A DNA stretch of 52,994 bases from Eubacteriales bacterium (lineage in GTDB: Bacteria; Bacillota; Clostridia; Lachnospirales; Lachnospiraceae), in the NCBI GenBank assembly GCA_030536575.1, contig JAUNPS010000036.1, positions 1 to 52,994 on the forward strand, in the 5' to 3' direction. The position numbers were made by a program, and so were the translations under genes. Positions 33,283 to 41,804 of the stretch are shown one piece after another (within the stretch, counting starts at the first letter, position 1; every line of letters starts with the position of its first letter). Below the pieces are notes generated by a model. The model saw only the letters and a program-made list of their open reading frames with translations, did not search any database and was not told the origin of the DNA.

Positions 33283-33303
33283 CCCTTCACCCTCTTCTTT
33301 CAA

Positions 33304-33348
33304 ATTTTGGAGTTTCCGCGCTTTCGCGCGGAAACTCGATTACACATT
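33304..33348 (-). terminator. Hairpin between the BMP gene and yjjI
   Basis: GAGTTTCCGCGC and GCGCGGAAACTC (about 33309-33334) form a near-perfect stem in the 72-base gap after the binding-protein stop. There is no strong T run. It may stabilise the upstream message and raise the level of binding protein relative to the enzymes downstream. Confidence 0.55.
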
Positions 33349-33354
33349 ACACAA

Positions 33355-34371
33355 TTAGTCCAGTTCGTATACGTCGCCGTATTTCTCTTCGAACTCTTCC
33401 TTCGTCTGCGGAACGGTGATTTCGCCGCTGATGATCTTTTCTTTTACTTCTTCAACTGCGGTGATTACTTCTTCCGGAAGCAGATCCTGAGTCGGAGCGA
33501 TGTCTACGCCGCCTGCTGCCAGGTCGTAGGTCTTAATGCCGCCTTCCAGCTCGCCGTTGATCAGTTCTTCTACGCAGTCATATACGGAGTTATCAACTCT
33601 CTTCATAGCAGAAGTAATAATCGTTTCCGGAGCGATGGAGGACTGGTCACTGTCTACGCCGATGGCCCATTTGCCGGCTTCTTTACAAGCTTCGATTACG
33701 CCAAGGCCGGTAGCGCCTGCTGCGTGGAATACGATATCGGCGCCGTTCGTGATGGCGGTATTCGCATTGGTCTTACCAGTCGCGGAATCTGCGAAGGAGT
33801 TCGCGTTAAACTGCTGGATGGTGATATCCGGATTCGCGTCAATGGCGCCTGCGCAGTAGCCGTATCCGAACTGGTTCATGGTTTCATTTGCCATACCAAG
33901 AACGAAGCCGATGTTATCGGTCTCGGTCATCAGGCCTGCCACATAGCCTACCAGGTAGGAAGCCTGCTCCTGACGGAACATCAGGCAGGTTACGTTATCC
34001 AGATCGATACTGGAATCGTCGATGATGGCGAAATTACAATCCGGATTCGCTTCCGCCGCTGCTTTCGTAGCGTCTGCCAGCATGTATCCAACACTGATGA
34101 TCAGATCGTATTCTTCGTCGATGAAGGTTTCGATGTTCGGGTTATAGTCTGCGTCGGTGGCGGATTCCAGGTAGTTCGCTTCGATACCCAGTTCATCCAT
34201 CGCTCTCTGCAGGCCTTCCCATGCGGACTGGTTAAAGGAGCCATCGTTTACGCCGCCTACATCCGTTACCAGGCCTACTTTGAAGTCGGAGCCTTCTGCC
34301 ATGGAGAATGTGGGGATGGCCATGGTTGCCATGGATGCTGCTAAGACTGCTGCTAATACTTTCTTTCTCAT
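33355..34371 (-). CDS. bmpA: BMP-family nucleoside-binding protein (338 aa)
   Basis: This is the solute receptor of the nucleoside importer, a member of the BMP/PnrA family. The mature sequence begins DFKVGLVTDVGGVNDGSFNQSAWEGLQ, the family signature including the purine-stacking and ribose-binding region, and later IVFHAAGATGLGVIEACKE and AIGVDSDQSSIAPETIITS. The signal peptide is MRKKVLAAVLAASMATMAIPTFSMA with a plain signal-peptidase I type site. There is no lipobox Cys, unlike most BMP proteins of Gram-positives. It is the second gene of the operon, after udp. Confidence 0.93.
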   Translation of the reverse strand: MRKKVLAAVLAASMATMAIPTFSMAEGSDFKVGLVTDVGGVNDGSFNQSAWEGLQRAMDELGIEANYLESATDADYNPNIETFIDEEYDLIISVGYMLADATKAAAEANPDCNFAIIDDSSIDLDNVTCLMFRQEQASYLVGYVAGLMTETDNIGFVLGMANETMNQFGYGYCAGAIDANPDITIQQFNANSFADSATGKTNANTAITNGADIVFHAAGATGLGVIEACKEAGKWAIGVDSDQSSIAPETIITSAMKRVDNSVYDCVEELINGELEGGIKTYDLAAGGVDIAPTQDLLPEEVITAVEEVKEKIISGEITVPQTKEEFEEKYGDVYELD

Positions 34372-34411
34372 TGTTGTATTTCTCCTTTCTATTTTGCAGG
34401 CTTTTGCCTGT

Positions 34412-35197
34412 TTATCGGGGTACTTTTTCCTGATCGGCTTTGATCAGTCTGCGCAGGGCTTCGACGGCCGTGCGGATGGCCAGGTCGGTGTCGTGGACAA
34501 CCGGATTTTCCAGGCCTTCTTTTTCCCGCTCCTGGTTCGCTACCACCAGGAAAACGGAACCGGCACGGACATGTAAATAGCTGGCGACAATGAACAGGGC
34601 TGCGGACTCCATCTCAGAGGCCAGGCATCCGAGACGTTTCCAGGCTTCCCATTTATTCAGAAGCTCGTAGCTTACCGGCATGGTTTCCGGAGAATGCTGT
34701 CCGTAGAAGGCGTCTTTACACTGGACGACGCCTACATGATAGGGGGCCTGAAGCTCCTTCGCCGATGCGGTCAATGCGTTGATGATGTCGATATCCGCGA
34801 CTGCCGGGAATTCGATGGGCGCGTATTCTTTGCTGGTGCCTTCCATACGGATGGCGCTGTTCGCAATGACGAGATCGCCGCTTTTTACATCGAGCTGCAT
34901 GCCGCCGCAGGTGCCGATCCGGATGAAGGTATCTGCGCCGCATTTTACCAGTTCTTCCATGGCAATGGAGGCCGAGGGGCCGCCGATACCGGTGGAGGTA
35001 ACGCTGACTTTTACGCCGTCCAGGCAGCCGGTGTAGGTGACATATTCCCGGCTGTCTGCGACCTGTGTGGGCTCGTCAAAGTATTTGGCGATCTTGGCAC
35101 AGCGCTTAGGGTCGCCGGGGAGTAGGACGTAGCGGCCTACGTCGCCTTTGCCGACCTGGATGTGATATTGCTTGTCCGGATTTTCTGAATAATTCAT
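34412..35197 (-). CDS. udp: Uridine phosphorylase (261 aa)
   Basis: This enzyme cleaves uridine, and often deoxyuridine, to uracil and (deoxy)ribose-1-phosphate. Typical motifs are [59 protein letters not shown] and [16 protein letters not shown]. It is the first gene of the nucleoside operon, with AGGAGGAAG before the ATG and a consensus-like promoter about 75 bases upstream. Together with cdd it handles pyrimidine nucleosides, while deoD handles purines. Confidence 0.95.
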   Translation of the reverse strand: MNYSENPDKQYHIQVGKGDVGRYVLLPGDPKRCAKIAKYFDEPTQVADSREYVTYTGCLDGVKVSVTSTGIGGPSASIAMEELVKCGADTFIRIGTCGGMQLDVKSGDLVIANSAIRMEGTSKEYAPIEFPAVADIDIINALTASAKELQAPYHVGVVQCKDAFYGQHSPETMPVSYELLNKWEAWKRLGCLASEMESAALFIVASYLHVRAGSVFLVVANQEREKEGLENPVVHDTDLAIRTAVEALRRLIKADQEKVPR

Positions 35198-35261
35198 GTC
35201 TTCCTCCTATTTTTTACATTTTTACCAATACAAACTGCTTTTTACCATTTATAGTCAGGAA

Positions 35262-35300
35262 ACATACTAAAAGTATAACAGACTTTTTTCTTATTGTCCA
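35262..35300 (-). promoter_or_regulatory. Promoter and overlapping palindrome of the nucleoside salvage operon
   Basis: On the minus strand, -35 TGGACA (35300-35295), a 17-base spacer and -10 TATACT (35277-35272) with an extended TGT. The -10 forms part of the palindrome ATACT-aaa-AGTAT (plus strand, about 35264-35276), a possible repressor site. No repressor gene of the DeoR type is in the window. Confidence 0.7.
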
Positions 35301-35520
35301 TAGAATCATACGGCAAAACTGCCGGATGATGGAAGGTGCAGCCCATTCCCCCAAAAAGTTTTCGTCCGCACAGCGGCGTCCGATTTTGGTTTTGCTGCAA
35401 AGGAGAATCTGACTGCCCGTGCGAAAACATCCCCAGGGGTTCCGGCCTTTCGGCCCAATGTATTCTTATTATACTTTTTATACAATTATTTAAAAGGACT
35501 TGAGTCCCTTTTTTCCAAGA
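35301..35520 (-). other. Gene-free region with strong secondary-structure potential upstream of the udp promoter
   Basis: No gene is seen. On the minus strand a TATAAT (near 35475) is followed by GGCC-gaaa-GGCC. Farther on, GTTTTCG can pair with CGAAAAC about 60 bases downstream, flanked by CCCC/GGGG. ATCAT-CCGGCA/TGCCG-ATGAT forms another hairpin near 35310-35335. GGACTTGAGTCC at about 35496-35507 followed by T-rich sequence may terminate the Crp-type gene. This could be a small RNA of about 150 bases ending before the udp promoter. I do not recognise the class. Confidence 0.45.
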
Positions 35521-35580
35521 AAGCAAAATTATGTTAGATTTTCATAATTTCCCACATACAAATTTATGTATATTTACCAT

Positions 35581-36306
35581 CTACCGTTCAATCAGCTTCG
35601 ACACCATCGCGTTCATTTTCCCATACTGTTCCTGATTCATCGTAAACTTACTCCCTTTGCGTGTAATCCACCCGTTTTCCTCAAATTTCTTAACCGCCCG
35701 ATTCACTGTTTTCACACAAAGCCCCGACGAATCCGCCAGCTCCTGCCGCGTGCTGTTCACCAAAAGCACCCCGTTCACCTGATACTTCAAATACGTATCC
35801 ACCAAAAACAGCGCCAGCCTGTCCGCCCCCTGCAAAAACAAATACGCCCGGTCATTCCGTCCCTCTTCCAATAAATAGCACGCAACATTCTTCGCCTCGA
35901 TCTTCAGCGCCCGGATATCCGTATCCAGCCACTTCGCATATGTCTTTTTCGGAATTTTCACCATGATGCAGGGCGTCACCGTCTGAAGCGTTGTCCGGTA
36001 AAGCGGCTCATCCATGATCACTTCCATCCCGCCAAAAGCATACACGCCGTCAAACTGCATAAAATCAAAGGCAATCCCGTAAATCCGGTAATCCACCGCC
36101 TTTACCATCCCTTTTCCGACAAAATAAATCGTATCCACCGGCGTATTTTCCTTAATAAATACGGTGTCCTTCTCCATTTTCAGCACCTGGAAGGAATCCA
36201 GCAGCCACTGAGGCGCGCTCCGGAAATACTCTTCAAACTGGTTTCTTCTTTTGGCTTCCAGGCTTTTCAAAAAAGGCAGGGCCTTATCCAAACGTTCCTG
36301 TTCCAT
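35581..36306 (-). CDS. Crp/Fnr-family transcriptional regulator (241 aa)
   Basis: This protein has an N-terminal cyclic-nucleotide-binding-like sensor (about 35-140, VDTIYFVGKGMVKAVDYRIYG) and a C-terminal winged helix (LLVNSTRQELADSSGLCVKTVNRAVKKFEENGWI). The phosphate-binding Arg-Ser pair of true cAMP receptors is not seen, and there is no N-terminal cysteine cluster for an Fe-S sensor, so the signal is unknown. AAAGGG precedes the start. It is encoded upstream of, and in the same direction as, the nucleoside operon, but with a probable terminator and a separate promoter between. Confidence 0.9.
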   Translation of the reverse strand: MEQERLDKALPFLKSLEAKRRNQFEEYFRSAPQWLLDSFQVLKMEKDTVFIKENTPVDTIYFVGKGMVKAVDYRIYGIAFDFMQFDGVYAFGGMEVIMDEPLYRTTLQTVTPCIMVKIPKKTYAKWLDTDIRALKIEAKNVACYLLEEGRNDRAYLFLQGADRLALFLVDTYLKYQVNGVLLVNSTRQELADSSGLCVKTVNRAVKKFEENGWITRKGSKFTMNQEQYGKMNAMVSKLIER

Positions 36307-36374
36307 TTTCTCACCCTTTCTGATTCTATGCTGTTTTGCGCATTTCCGGCGGCAGTCCCCCTATGCGCCTTTGC

Positions 36375-36534
36375 TTCAAATCGTTACTGTTCACTCGTAC
36401 CTCGTTCCAGCAACGAATCGCAGGCTCATTTTAAGTTTTGCTTCGCAAAAGAGCCTGCTCACACCTGAATCACGTTCTTACGTACCTGAGCAGCTAAGTG
36501 CTCAGGTACTGTCTGAACAGTAACTTTCAAATCG
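36375..36534. mobile_element. MITE-like element with target-site duplication (142 bp unit)
   Basis: GTTACTGTTCA (36383-36393) is an exact inverted repeat of TGAACAGTAAC (36514-36524). The 9-mer TTCAAATCG lies immediately outside both ends (36375-36383 and 36526-36534), a convincing target-site duplication. The interior is non-coding and folds into two strong stems: GCAGGCTC/GAGCCTGC (36420-36458) with TTTTGC-ttc-GCAAAA inside, and GTACCTGAGCA/TGCTCAGGTAC (36482-36509). Its ends share ACTGTTCA with the element at 23083. Confidence 0.7.
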
Positions 36535-36559
36535 CTCATTCTAAATTTTCTCAAAAAAA

Positions 36560-36589
36560 TGCTTGCTTTCTTCGAAGGATGGGTATAAT
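36560..36589 (+). promoter_or_regulatory. Promoter before the hemolysin III family gene
   Basis: A perfect -10 TATAAT lies at 36584-36589. A -35 candidate is TGCTTG (36560-36565, 18-base spacer) or TTGCTT (36563-36568, 15-base spacer). The leader to the start codon is about 78 bases. Confidence 0.55.
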
Positions 36590-36673
36590 ATAGAGACACA
36601 ACACATAGTTTTTAATACTACATGTAAATATATCGATATTTCGAAATCTGGTTTTTATAAAGGAGGTATCCCT

Positions 36674-37354
36674 ATGAAAGCACTTGCACAGAAAACCAAC
36701 CGTCTCAAAGATCCCGGAAGCGCCATCACCCACTTCATCGGCATGCTGATGGCCATCTTCGCCGCCACGCCTCTTTTAATCAAGGCCATGCGGGAACCTG
36801 ACCGGATTCATGTGATCTCCCTTGCGATCTTTATCGGCAGCATGATCCTTCTCTACGCGGCCAGCACGATTTATCATTCGCTGGATCTGTCTGAAAAAGC
36901 GAATCGGATTTTGCGGAAAATCGACCATATGATGATCTCCGTCATGATTGCCGGTTCCTACACGCCGGTCTGCCTGATCGTCCTGCGCGGGAAAGTTGGC
37001 TACACCTTATGCGCGCTCGTCTGGGGCATTGCGATTGTCGGCATTCTCGTAAAGGCTTTCTGGATCAATTGTCCGAAATGGTTCTCCTCCGCCCTCTATA
37101 TCGGGATGGGCTGGCTGTGCGTGATCGCTTTTACGCAGCTCATTAATTCCCTGTCCCCCGCGGCGTTTGGATGGCTGCTGGCTGGCGGGCTGATTTACAC
37201 GGTGGGCGGCATTATCTACGCGCTGAAGCTTCCCATTTTTAATTCGAAGCATAAGGCGTTTGGCTCTCATGAGATTTTCCATCTGTTTGTGATGGGCGGA
37301 AGCGTCTGCCATTTTGTGTTGATGTATGTATACGTTGCAGGAATGCCGATTTAG
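36674..37354 (+). CDS. Hemolysin III / PAQR-family membrane protein (226 aa)
   Basis: This is a seven-helix membrane protein of the YqfA/hemolysin III family, related to PAQR receptors. Conserved positions expected for the metal-binding hydrolase-like site are present: THFIGM near the N terminus with His, [10 protein letters not shown] in the second helix and [17 protein letters not shown] at the end with the His pair. The physiological role is uncertain. Start 36674 has AAAGGAGG upstream; the frame stays open further without such a site. The stop overlaps the convergent GIY-YIG stop by four bases. Confidence 0.92.
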   Translation: MKALAQKTNRLKDPGSAITHFIGMLMAIFAATPLLIKAMREPDRIHVISLAIFIGSMILLYAASTIYHSLDLSEKANRILRKIDHMMISVMIAGSYTPVCLIVLRGKVGYTLCALVWGIAIVGILVKAFWINCPKWFSSALYIGMGWLCVIAFTQLINSLSPAAFGWLLAGGLIYTVGGIIYALKLPIFNSKHKAFGSHEIFHLFVMGGSVCHFVLMYVYVAGMPI

Positions 37355-37632
37355 TCGGTTTGATTCGGAAGCTCCGCCTGGTGCGGGGCTTTTTCCTTTG
37401 CGCAGAGAAGGAGCTTGTCCTTTCGGGTGAGCTGTTTGATTTCCCATTCCCTCCGCATGGCTTCTTCTTTCGTTTCGAAGGATTCGTAGTAGGCCAGGGT
37501 TACGGGAGTGCGGGTTTTGGTGTATTTCGCGCCCTTTTTGGCGTTGTGGGCTTTCAGGCGCTTGTCCAGATCGGTGGTCCAGCCGGTGTAGAGGGTTCCG
37601 TCGCTGCATTTCAGAATATAGGTGTAATTCAT
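37351..37632 (-). CDS. GIY-YIG nuclease-domain protein, UPF0213-like (93 aa)
   Basis: This is a small stand-alone GIY-YIG domain protein. The signature [28 protein letters not shown] contains the paired Tyr (TYI and YTG) and the catalytic Arg of KRLKAHN. The downstream Glu is in [14 protein letters not shown]. Related proteins (YhbQ type) are single-domain and their role in repair is not settled. The C-terminal tail carries the terminator hairpin of the convergent gene. Confidence 0.92.
   Translation of the reverse strand: MNYTYILKCSDGTLYTGWTTDLDKRLKAHNAKKGAKYTKTRTPVTLAYYESFETKEEAMRREWEIKQLTRKDKLLLCAKEKAPHQAELPNQTD
37370..37394 (+). terminator. Terminator of the hemolysin III family gene
   Basis: AGCTCCGC (37370-37377) pairs with GCGGGGCT (37383-37390) with one wobble pair, then a run of five T. 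It lies within the 3' coding part of the convergent GIY-YIG gene. Confidence 0.7.
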
Positions 37633-38123
37633 TACGGTTTTCCTTTATATCAATGTATCCTTCGTTCTGGATTAGCGGCATATTCGGCGCTTCCGCGAAG
37701 CGAGGATTTTTGCTGCACGGCCGGGTATGTAGGCGCATGTGTTCGTCACACACGCACTTATGATGAAGCAGCCGTTTACCCCCGTGCTTTTCTCAAGGTC
37801 TGCAAAGAATGTAAAAGAAGCGGGCTGCGGATTTTCTGTATTTCTTTACCTTATAGTATACACCATTTCTCGGAAAATTGTGCAAGGGAATAAGAAAATT
37901 TTCCCTTGGCAAATCGCATTCTGCCACGCCTTGGAGCGTCATAGATGCTGTTTTCAATACCGCCTTGCAAAGGAACGCTATTGCGATTAGAACTTGTTTT
38001 TTATGCAATAAAAAAACTGTAAACCCTTGAAGGCAAAGGCTTACAGCGTTGTTTCTGGCGTCCCTGGGCAGATTCGAACTGACGGTCTTTCGGTTTTAAG
38101 CTCACGATCTGTGACCTTAAAGA
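37633..38123. other. Gene-poor gap with hairpin and tRNA-like relic
   Basis: No intact gene is seen. CTGTAA and TTACAG (about 38018-38047) form an imperfect hairpin with CCTT/AAGG inside. From 38056 to about 38105 the minus strand reads like the 3' half of a tRNA: a T-arm CAG-TTCGAAT-CTG, then an acceptor-like CCAGGGACG and CCA. The 5' half does not fold properly, so it is a relic, possibly an old integration site. Confidence 0.4.
38056..38105 (-). pseudogene. tRNA 3'-half relic (possible att remnant)
   Basis: The minus strand has GTTCGAATC in a T-arm context followed by an acceptor-like segment ending GCCA. A matching acceptor 5' strand and a clean anticodon arm are missing. It sits at the edge of a mobile-element remnant, where integrases often leave tRNA ends. 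Confidence 0.35.
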
Positions 38124-39092
38124 TTATTCTTCTGATTCCAGCTCTAACCTCTGCAATATATCCCGGATGATTCCCGCATCCTGAATGAGGGTAATGCCAA
38201 AGCATTTCTTTCCTGCATCTTTTAGGGAGGCACCCACATGGTAGGCCGTTTTCCGGTCAAGAATCAGGAATCGATCATGGAATACTTTCGTATATTTTAC
38301 TTCTAAGGTTGGATACTGTGCATTAAAATTCTCTGTGTCTGTTTTCGTGAGCCGTGTCCGCTGCTGCGTGTAGATGGTCACAGATACATTCTCGTTTTTC
38401 TTGGAAAGCAAATTCAATGTTCCCACATCCACATATCCGTCAATCAGTGTGATTTCATTCTCCGCCTTTTGTATCAAGCTGACGATTAGGCTGAACGCAT
38501 CATAAATCTGCCCGTCAAAGAATACCTTTTGACTGGATTCTTCATGCTCGGATATGTACTCAAATATCTGCTCTAACTTTTCATCGGTCTGCCTCTGATA
38601 CTCCAGCTGTTTCAGTTCCACATTGCTGATACGCTCAAAGAGCTGAGCATTATTGGCGATGAATCGACGCATTTCTACAAAGGCATCCATAATACGAATG
38701 CTTGTCTGAATAGCAACCTCACTCCTTAACACAGTTGAAAGCATAGCTATTCCCTGTTCCGTAAAAGCATATGGCAAAGTTCTTCGGCCCCCATAAGTAT
38801 TTCCATTACGGTTCAAACTTGAAATCGCAGATTGCGATTTCAAGTTCTTATATTCCTCTTTCGTTAGCTGAAATCTAAATCTCTCTGGGAAACGGGATAT
38901 ATTACGCTTTACTGCCTCATTTAAACGCCCTGTTTCAACTTGGTACAATATTGCTAAATCGCTATCTATCATTACCTGTTGATTGCGAATTACATAAATC
39001 ATGCTCTTTATATCATATCCCGTAATTTCTATATTTTCTACGGACAACTTTCTGTTTGCATCTAACAGAGCAGTTTTTTCTATTTCTGCCAT
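38124..39092 (-). CDS. ORF6N-domain protein with a PLD-like C-terminal region (322 aa)
   Basis: The N-terminal ORF6N DNA-binding domain is clear: MIYVIRNQQVMIDSDLAILYQVETGRLNEAVKRNISRFPERFRFQLT, followed by LPYAFTEQGIAMLSTVLRSE. This domain is typical of phages and mobile elements. A coiled-coil linker (about 150-200) leads to a C-terminal region with SLIVSLIQKAENEITLIDGYVD and VFHDRFLILDRKTAYHVGASLKDAG, which resembles a phospholipase-D-like fold with one HDR motif. The function is unknown. Start 39092 follows AAGGGG; the upstream extension has no site. It lies in a decayed mobile segment and is more AT-rich than its neighbours. Confidence 0.9.
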   Translation of the reverse strand: MAEIEKTALLDANRKLSVENIEITGYDIKSMIYVIRNQQVMIDSDLAILYQVETGRLNEAVKRNISRFPERFRFQLTKEEYKNLKSQSAISSLNRNGNTYGGRRTLPYAFTEQGIAMLSTVLRSEVAIQTSIRIMDAFVEMRRFIANNAQLFERISNVELKQLEYQRQTDEKLEQIFEYISEHEESSQKVFFDGQIYDAFSLIVSLIQKAENEITLIDGYVDVGTLNLLSKKNENVSVTIYTQQRTRLTKTDTENFNAQYPTLEVKYTKVFHDRFLILDRKTAYHVGASLKDAGKKCFGITLIQDAGIIRDILQRLELESEE

Positions 39093-39256
39093 AACATTTT
39101 CCCCTTTAGTTTTTGAGATTCCAAGCTGGCACCTCAAACGCCTTTTCTCGACAAATCCATTATACCATGCGACAGGCTTTTTACCAGCCCCATCAGCAAA
39201 GAAAAAGCTTTATCTGTTTCGCCCAATTGAAAAAATAATTTTCAGCAAAGCGACGA

Positions 39257-39311
39257 ACACCCGCAGAAATCAAGCTTGCTATGTCGTAGTTCTCTTGATT
39301 TCTGCAGGTGT
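39257..39311. terminator. 18-bp stem hairpin after the relaxase fragment
   Basis: ACACCCGCAGAAATCAAG (39257-39274) pairs with CTTGATTTCTGCAGGTGT (39294-39311) with one mismatch. Outside it, AAAATAATT and AATTATTTT continue the symmetry (39233-39241 and 39312-39320). It may be a terminator or part of a palindromic element. Confidence 0.55.
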
Positions 39312-39313
39312 AA

Positions 39314-39442
39314 TTATTTTATAAGATTATCGGGGCTGTGAATAGTAACGCTGTACCCGGATTTTCGATACGCCTCATAAACCTTTCTGGTCTTGGCATA
39401 GTTATTGATGTGGGTCTGTAAAACGCTGATCTCAGCCCCCTC
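39314..39442 (-). pseudogene. C-terminal fragment of a relaxase/mobilisation protein
   Basis: The minus strand between the hydratase stop and 39314 is open and reads AEISVLQTHINNYAKTRKVY, then EAYRKSGYSVTIHSPDNLIK before a stop. The LQTHI-NY-KTR-YxAYRKxGYS part resembles the C-terminal region of relaxases from clostridial mobilisable elements. After RKSGYS the sequence changes to GTTACTATTCACAG on this strand, which resembles the MITE-like ends in this window, so the fragment may have been cut by such an element. No start codon remains. Confidence 0.45.
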
Positions 39443-39445
39443 ATC

Positions 39446-41737
39446 TCAAGACACCCGATTATAGTTAATCAGACATCCCTTCAAAATAATACTTCTCTCA
39501 TCCTCCGTCAGCTCACCCATCCGCAAACTGATTTCCTTCATCTCATCGCCAACCACATAAGCCCTGATCACCGCAGCCTTCTCTTCCACCGCCTGGCGCA
39601 CATCCGGCAGGAACAGATAATCCCCATTCTTAAACGGCAATTCCCCTTCCTCGATCAGCAGCGGCAGCATACCCCAGTTAATCAGATTCGACCGATACCG
39701 CTTCGTCGCATACTCATTCGCAATATTCGCCCATCCTCCCAGAACCTTCTGGCAGGAAGCCGCCTGCTCACGCGCCGAACCATCCCCCGGCTTCACCGCA
39801 AAAATCGTAGACCCCACGCCCATATTCGACGCATCCACCTGCGGATATACCGTATGGATCATATCCAGAACAGCACCAAGCTCCGGAAGCGCCTCCACCG
39901 GGTTCTCCCCGGCCTCAATCGCCTTCTGGGCCTTCTGAACCTCCTTCGCCCGGCCCACATAAGCCGGATCCTTTCTCGAAAGGGCAAACTCCGCCAGTCC
40001 CAGCGGATTCGAACGATAAGAAGACGTCTCCCCGGAAGGAATCAGCTCGTCCGTGGTCGTCACCGGATCATGGATTTCCGAAACCACCTTCAGCACCAGG
40101 TTTTCCGGAAGCGCCGACATGGCCGGCCAGTCCTTAATATTTGGGCCGAATTTAATTTCCACGGAAGGATCCGCCACGCCCTTGCTGTCGAAGACGCGGT
40201 TCGCATAAATATTGCTGTCAAAATGGTAAACCGGATTCGTATACTCCATGTCCAGATCGGTGGCCGCAGTCAGGTATCCCTGATTCGCCGCAGTCGCCGC
40301 AATGGAGCGGGCATCCATCAGCGCTACCGAAGAAATCTGGCCGCTCTGCAGCTTACTTCCCTCTCGGTTCGGGAAATTTCTGGTGGAATGACGGATACTG
40401 AACGCATTATTCGCAGGCGTATCCCCCGCGCCAAAGCACGGGCCGCAGAACGCCGTCTTCACAATCGCTCCGGTCGCCATCAGGTCTGCCAGACGTCCGT
40501 TTCTGGCCAGTTCCACATAGATCGGCGTACTGGCCGGATACACGCTCAGGGTAAATTCATCGGAGCCAATATATTTTCCTTTCAGGATATCGGCCGCCGC
40601 ACAGATATTTTCAAAACCGCCGCCCGCGCATCCCGCGATAATTCCCTGCTCCACATAAAGCTTTCCGTCTCTCACCTTATCCTTCAGGTGATAATCCACC
40701 GCGCCGTCCAGGCTGACCAGCGCCTTTTTCTCCACATCCTCCAGGATATCCATCAGGTTCGCATTCAGCTCTTCGATGGTGTAGGTGTTGCTGGGATGGA
40801 AGGGCATCGCGATCATTGGACGGATTTCGCTCAGGTTCACATACACAAGGCCGTCATAGTAGGACACAGCGCCCGGCGCCAGCTCCTTATAGTCCTCGCT
40901 TCTTCCGTGAATTTCGTAGAATTCCCGGATTTTCTCGTCGGTTTTCCAGATGGAGGACAGACAGGTGGTTTCCGTGGTCATAACATCCACGCCGATTCGG
41001 AAGTCCGCGCTCAGTTTTTCCACGCCTGGGCCTACGAATTCCATCACTTTATTCTTCACATAGCCGTTTCCGAACACCGCACCGATGATCGCCAGCGCCA
41101 CGTCCTGAGGCCCTACGCCCTTTACCGGCTCTCCGTCCAGATAAATGGCAATCACGCCCGGCATGTTAATGTCATAGGTCTGATTCAGAAGCTGTTTTAC
41201 CAACTCCGGGCCGCCCTCGCCCATAGCCATCGTTCCCAGCGCGCCGTAACGGGTGTGGGAATCCGAACCCAGGATCATCCGGCCGCCGCCTGCCAGCATT
41301 TCCCGCGCGAACTGGTGGATTACCGCCTGATGAGGGGGTACGTAAACGCCGCCGTACTTTTTCGCACAGGTCAGGCCAAACATGTGGTCATCTTCATTGA
41401 TCGTGCCGCCCACGGCGCAAAGGCTGTTATGACAGTTGGTCAGCACATAGGGAATCGGGAATTTTTCCAGTCCGGATGCTCTGGCGGTCTGGATGATCCC
41501 GACGAACGTAATATCGTGGGAAGTCAGTTTATCGAATTTGATTTTCAGCTTGTCCATATTTCCGGAGGTGTTATGTTCCTCTAAAATATGATACGCAATG
41601 GTATTTTTCGCCGCTTCTTCTTTGGTCGGGGCCTGGCCGCCCATTTTACTCTTTAAAATGGCCTCCGCATCCCTGGTGTCTTCTACAATTTCGGTGCCGT
41701 TTATCAGATAAACGCCCTGTTCGGATAATTTAATCAT
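39446..41737 (-). CDS. Aconitase-superfamily hydratase, YbhJ-like (763 aa)
   Basis: This is an iron-sulfur dehydratase of the aconitase superfamily whose closest named relative in layout is E. coli YbhJ; the substrate is not known. The cluster-binding cysteines appear in [12 protein letters not shown] and [30 protein letters not shown] is the conserved substrate-binding segment, and the C-terminal swivel domain contains [15 protein letters not shown]. The length of about 760 residues suits the YbhJ type rather than AcnA or AcnB. AAGGAGG precedes the ATG. It is alone, downstream of a PucR/CdaR-like regulator and its terminator; an organic-acid or sugar-acid pathway is plausible. Confidence 0.9.
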   Translation of the reverse strand: MIKLSEQGVYLINGTEIVEDTRDAEAILKSKMGGQAPTKEEAAKNTIAYHILEEHNTSGNMDKLKIKFDKLTSHDITFVGIIQTARASGLEKFPIPYVLTNCHNSLCAVGGTINEDDHMFGLTCAKKYGGVYVPPHQAVIHQFAREMLAGGGRMILGSDSHTRYGALGTMAMGEGGPELVKQLLNQTYDINMPGVIAIYLDGEPVKGVGPQDVALAIIGAVFGNGYVKNKVMEFVGPGVEKLSADFRIGVDVMTTETTCLSSIWKTDEKIREFYEIHGRSEDYKELAPGAVSYYDGLVYVNLSEIRPMIAMPFHPSNTYTIEELNANLMDILEDVEKKALVSLDGAVDYHLKDKVRDGKLYVEQGIIAGCAGGGFENICAAADILKGKYIGSDEFTLSVYPASTPIYVELARNGRLADLMATGAIVKTAFCGPCFGAGDTPANNAFSIRHSTRNFPNREGSKLQSGQISSVALMDARSIAATAANQGYLTAATDLDMEYTNPVYHFDSNIYANRVFDSKGVADPSVEIKFGPNIKDWPAMSALPENLVLKVVSEIHDPVTTTDELIPSGETSSYRSNPLGLAEFALSRKDPAYVGRAKEVQKAQKAIEAGENPVEALPELGAVLDMIHTVYPQVDASNMGVGSTIFAVKPGDGSAREQAASCQKVLGGWANIANEYATKRYRSNLINWGMLPLLIEEGELPFKNGDYLFLPDVRQAVEEKAAVIRAYVVGDEMKEISLRMGELTEDERSIILKGCLINYNRVS

Positions 41738-41773
41738 GGCTTTGCCTCCTTGTCTGGTCTTTACTTAAAGAAA

Positions 41774-41792
41774 GCCCCGGTAACTCCGGGGC
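41774..41792 (-). terminator. Terminator of the PucR/CdaR-type regulator gene
   Basis: GCCCCGG (41774-41780) pairs with CCGGGGC (41786-41792) around a 5-base loop, followed on the minus strand by TTTCTTT. It lies just after the regulator stop and before the hydratase start. Confidence 0.75.
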
Positions 41793-41804
41793 CATTCCCA
41801 ATGT

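Noticed and set aside
35301-35480. The structured region as a purine or tetrahydrofolate riboswitch.
   Set aside because: The characteristic conserved blocks of those classes are not seen, and a promoter lies between it and udp.
37793-38008. 71-codon minus-strand frame before the ORF6N region.
   Set aside because: No ribosome-binding site, no recognisable family and an unusual composition; treated as chance in a decayed region.
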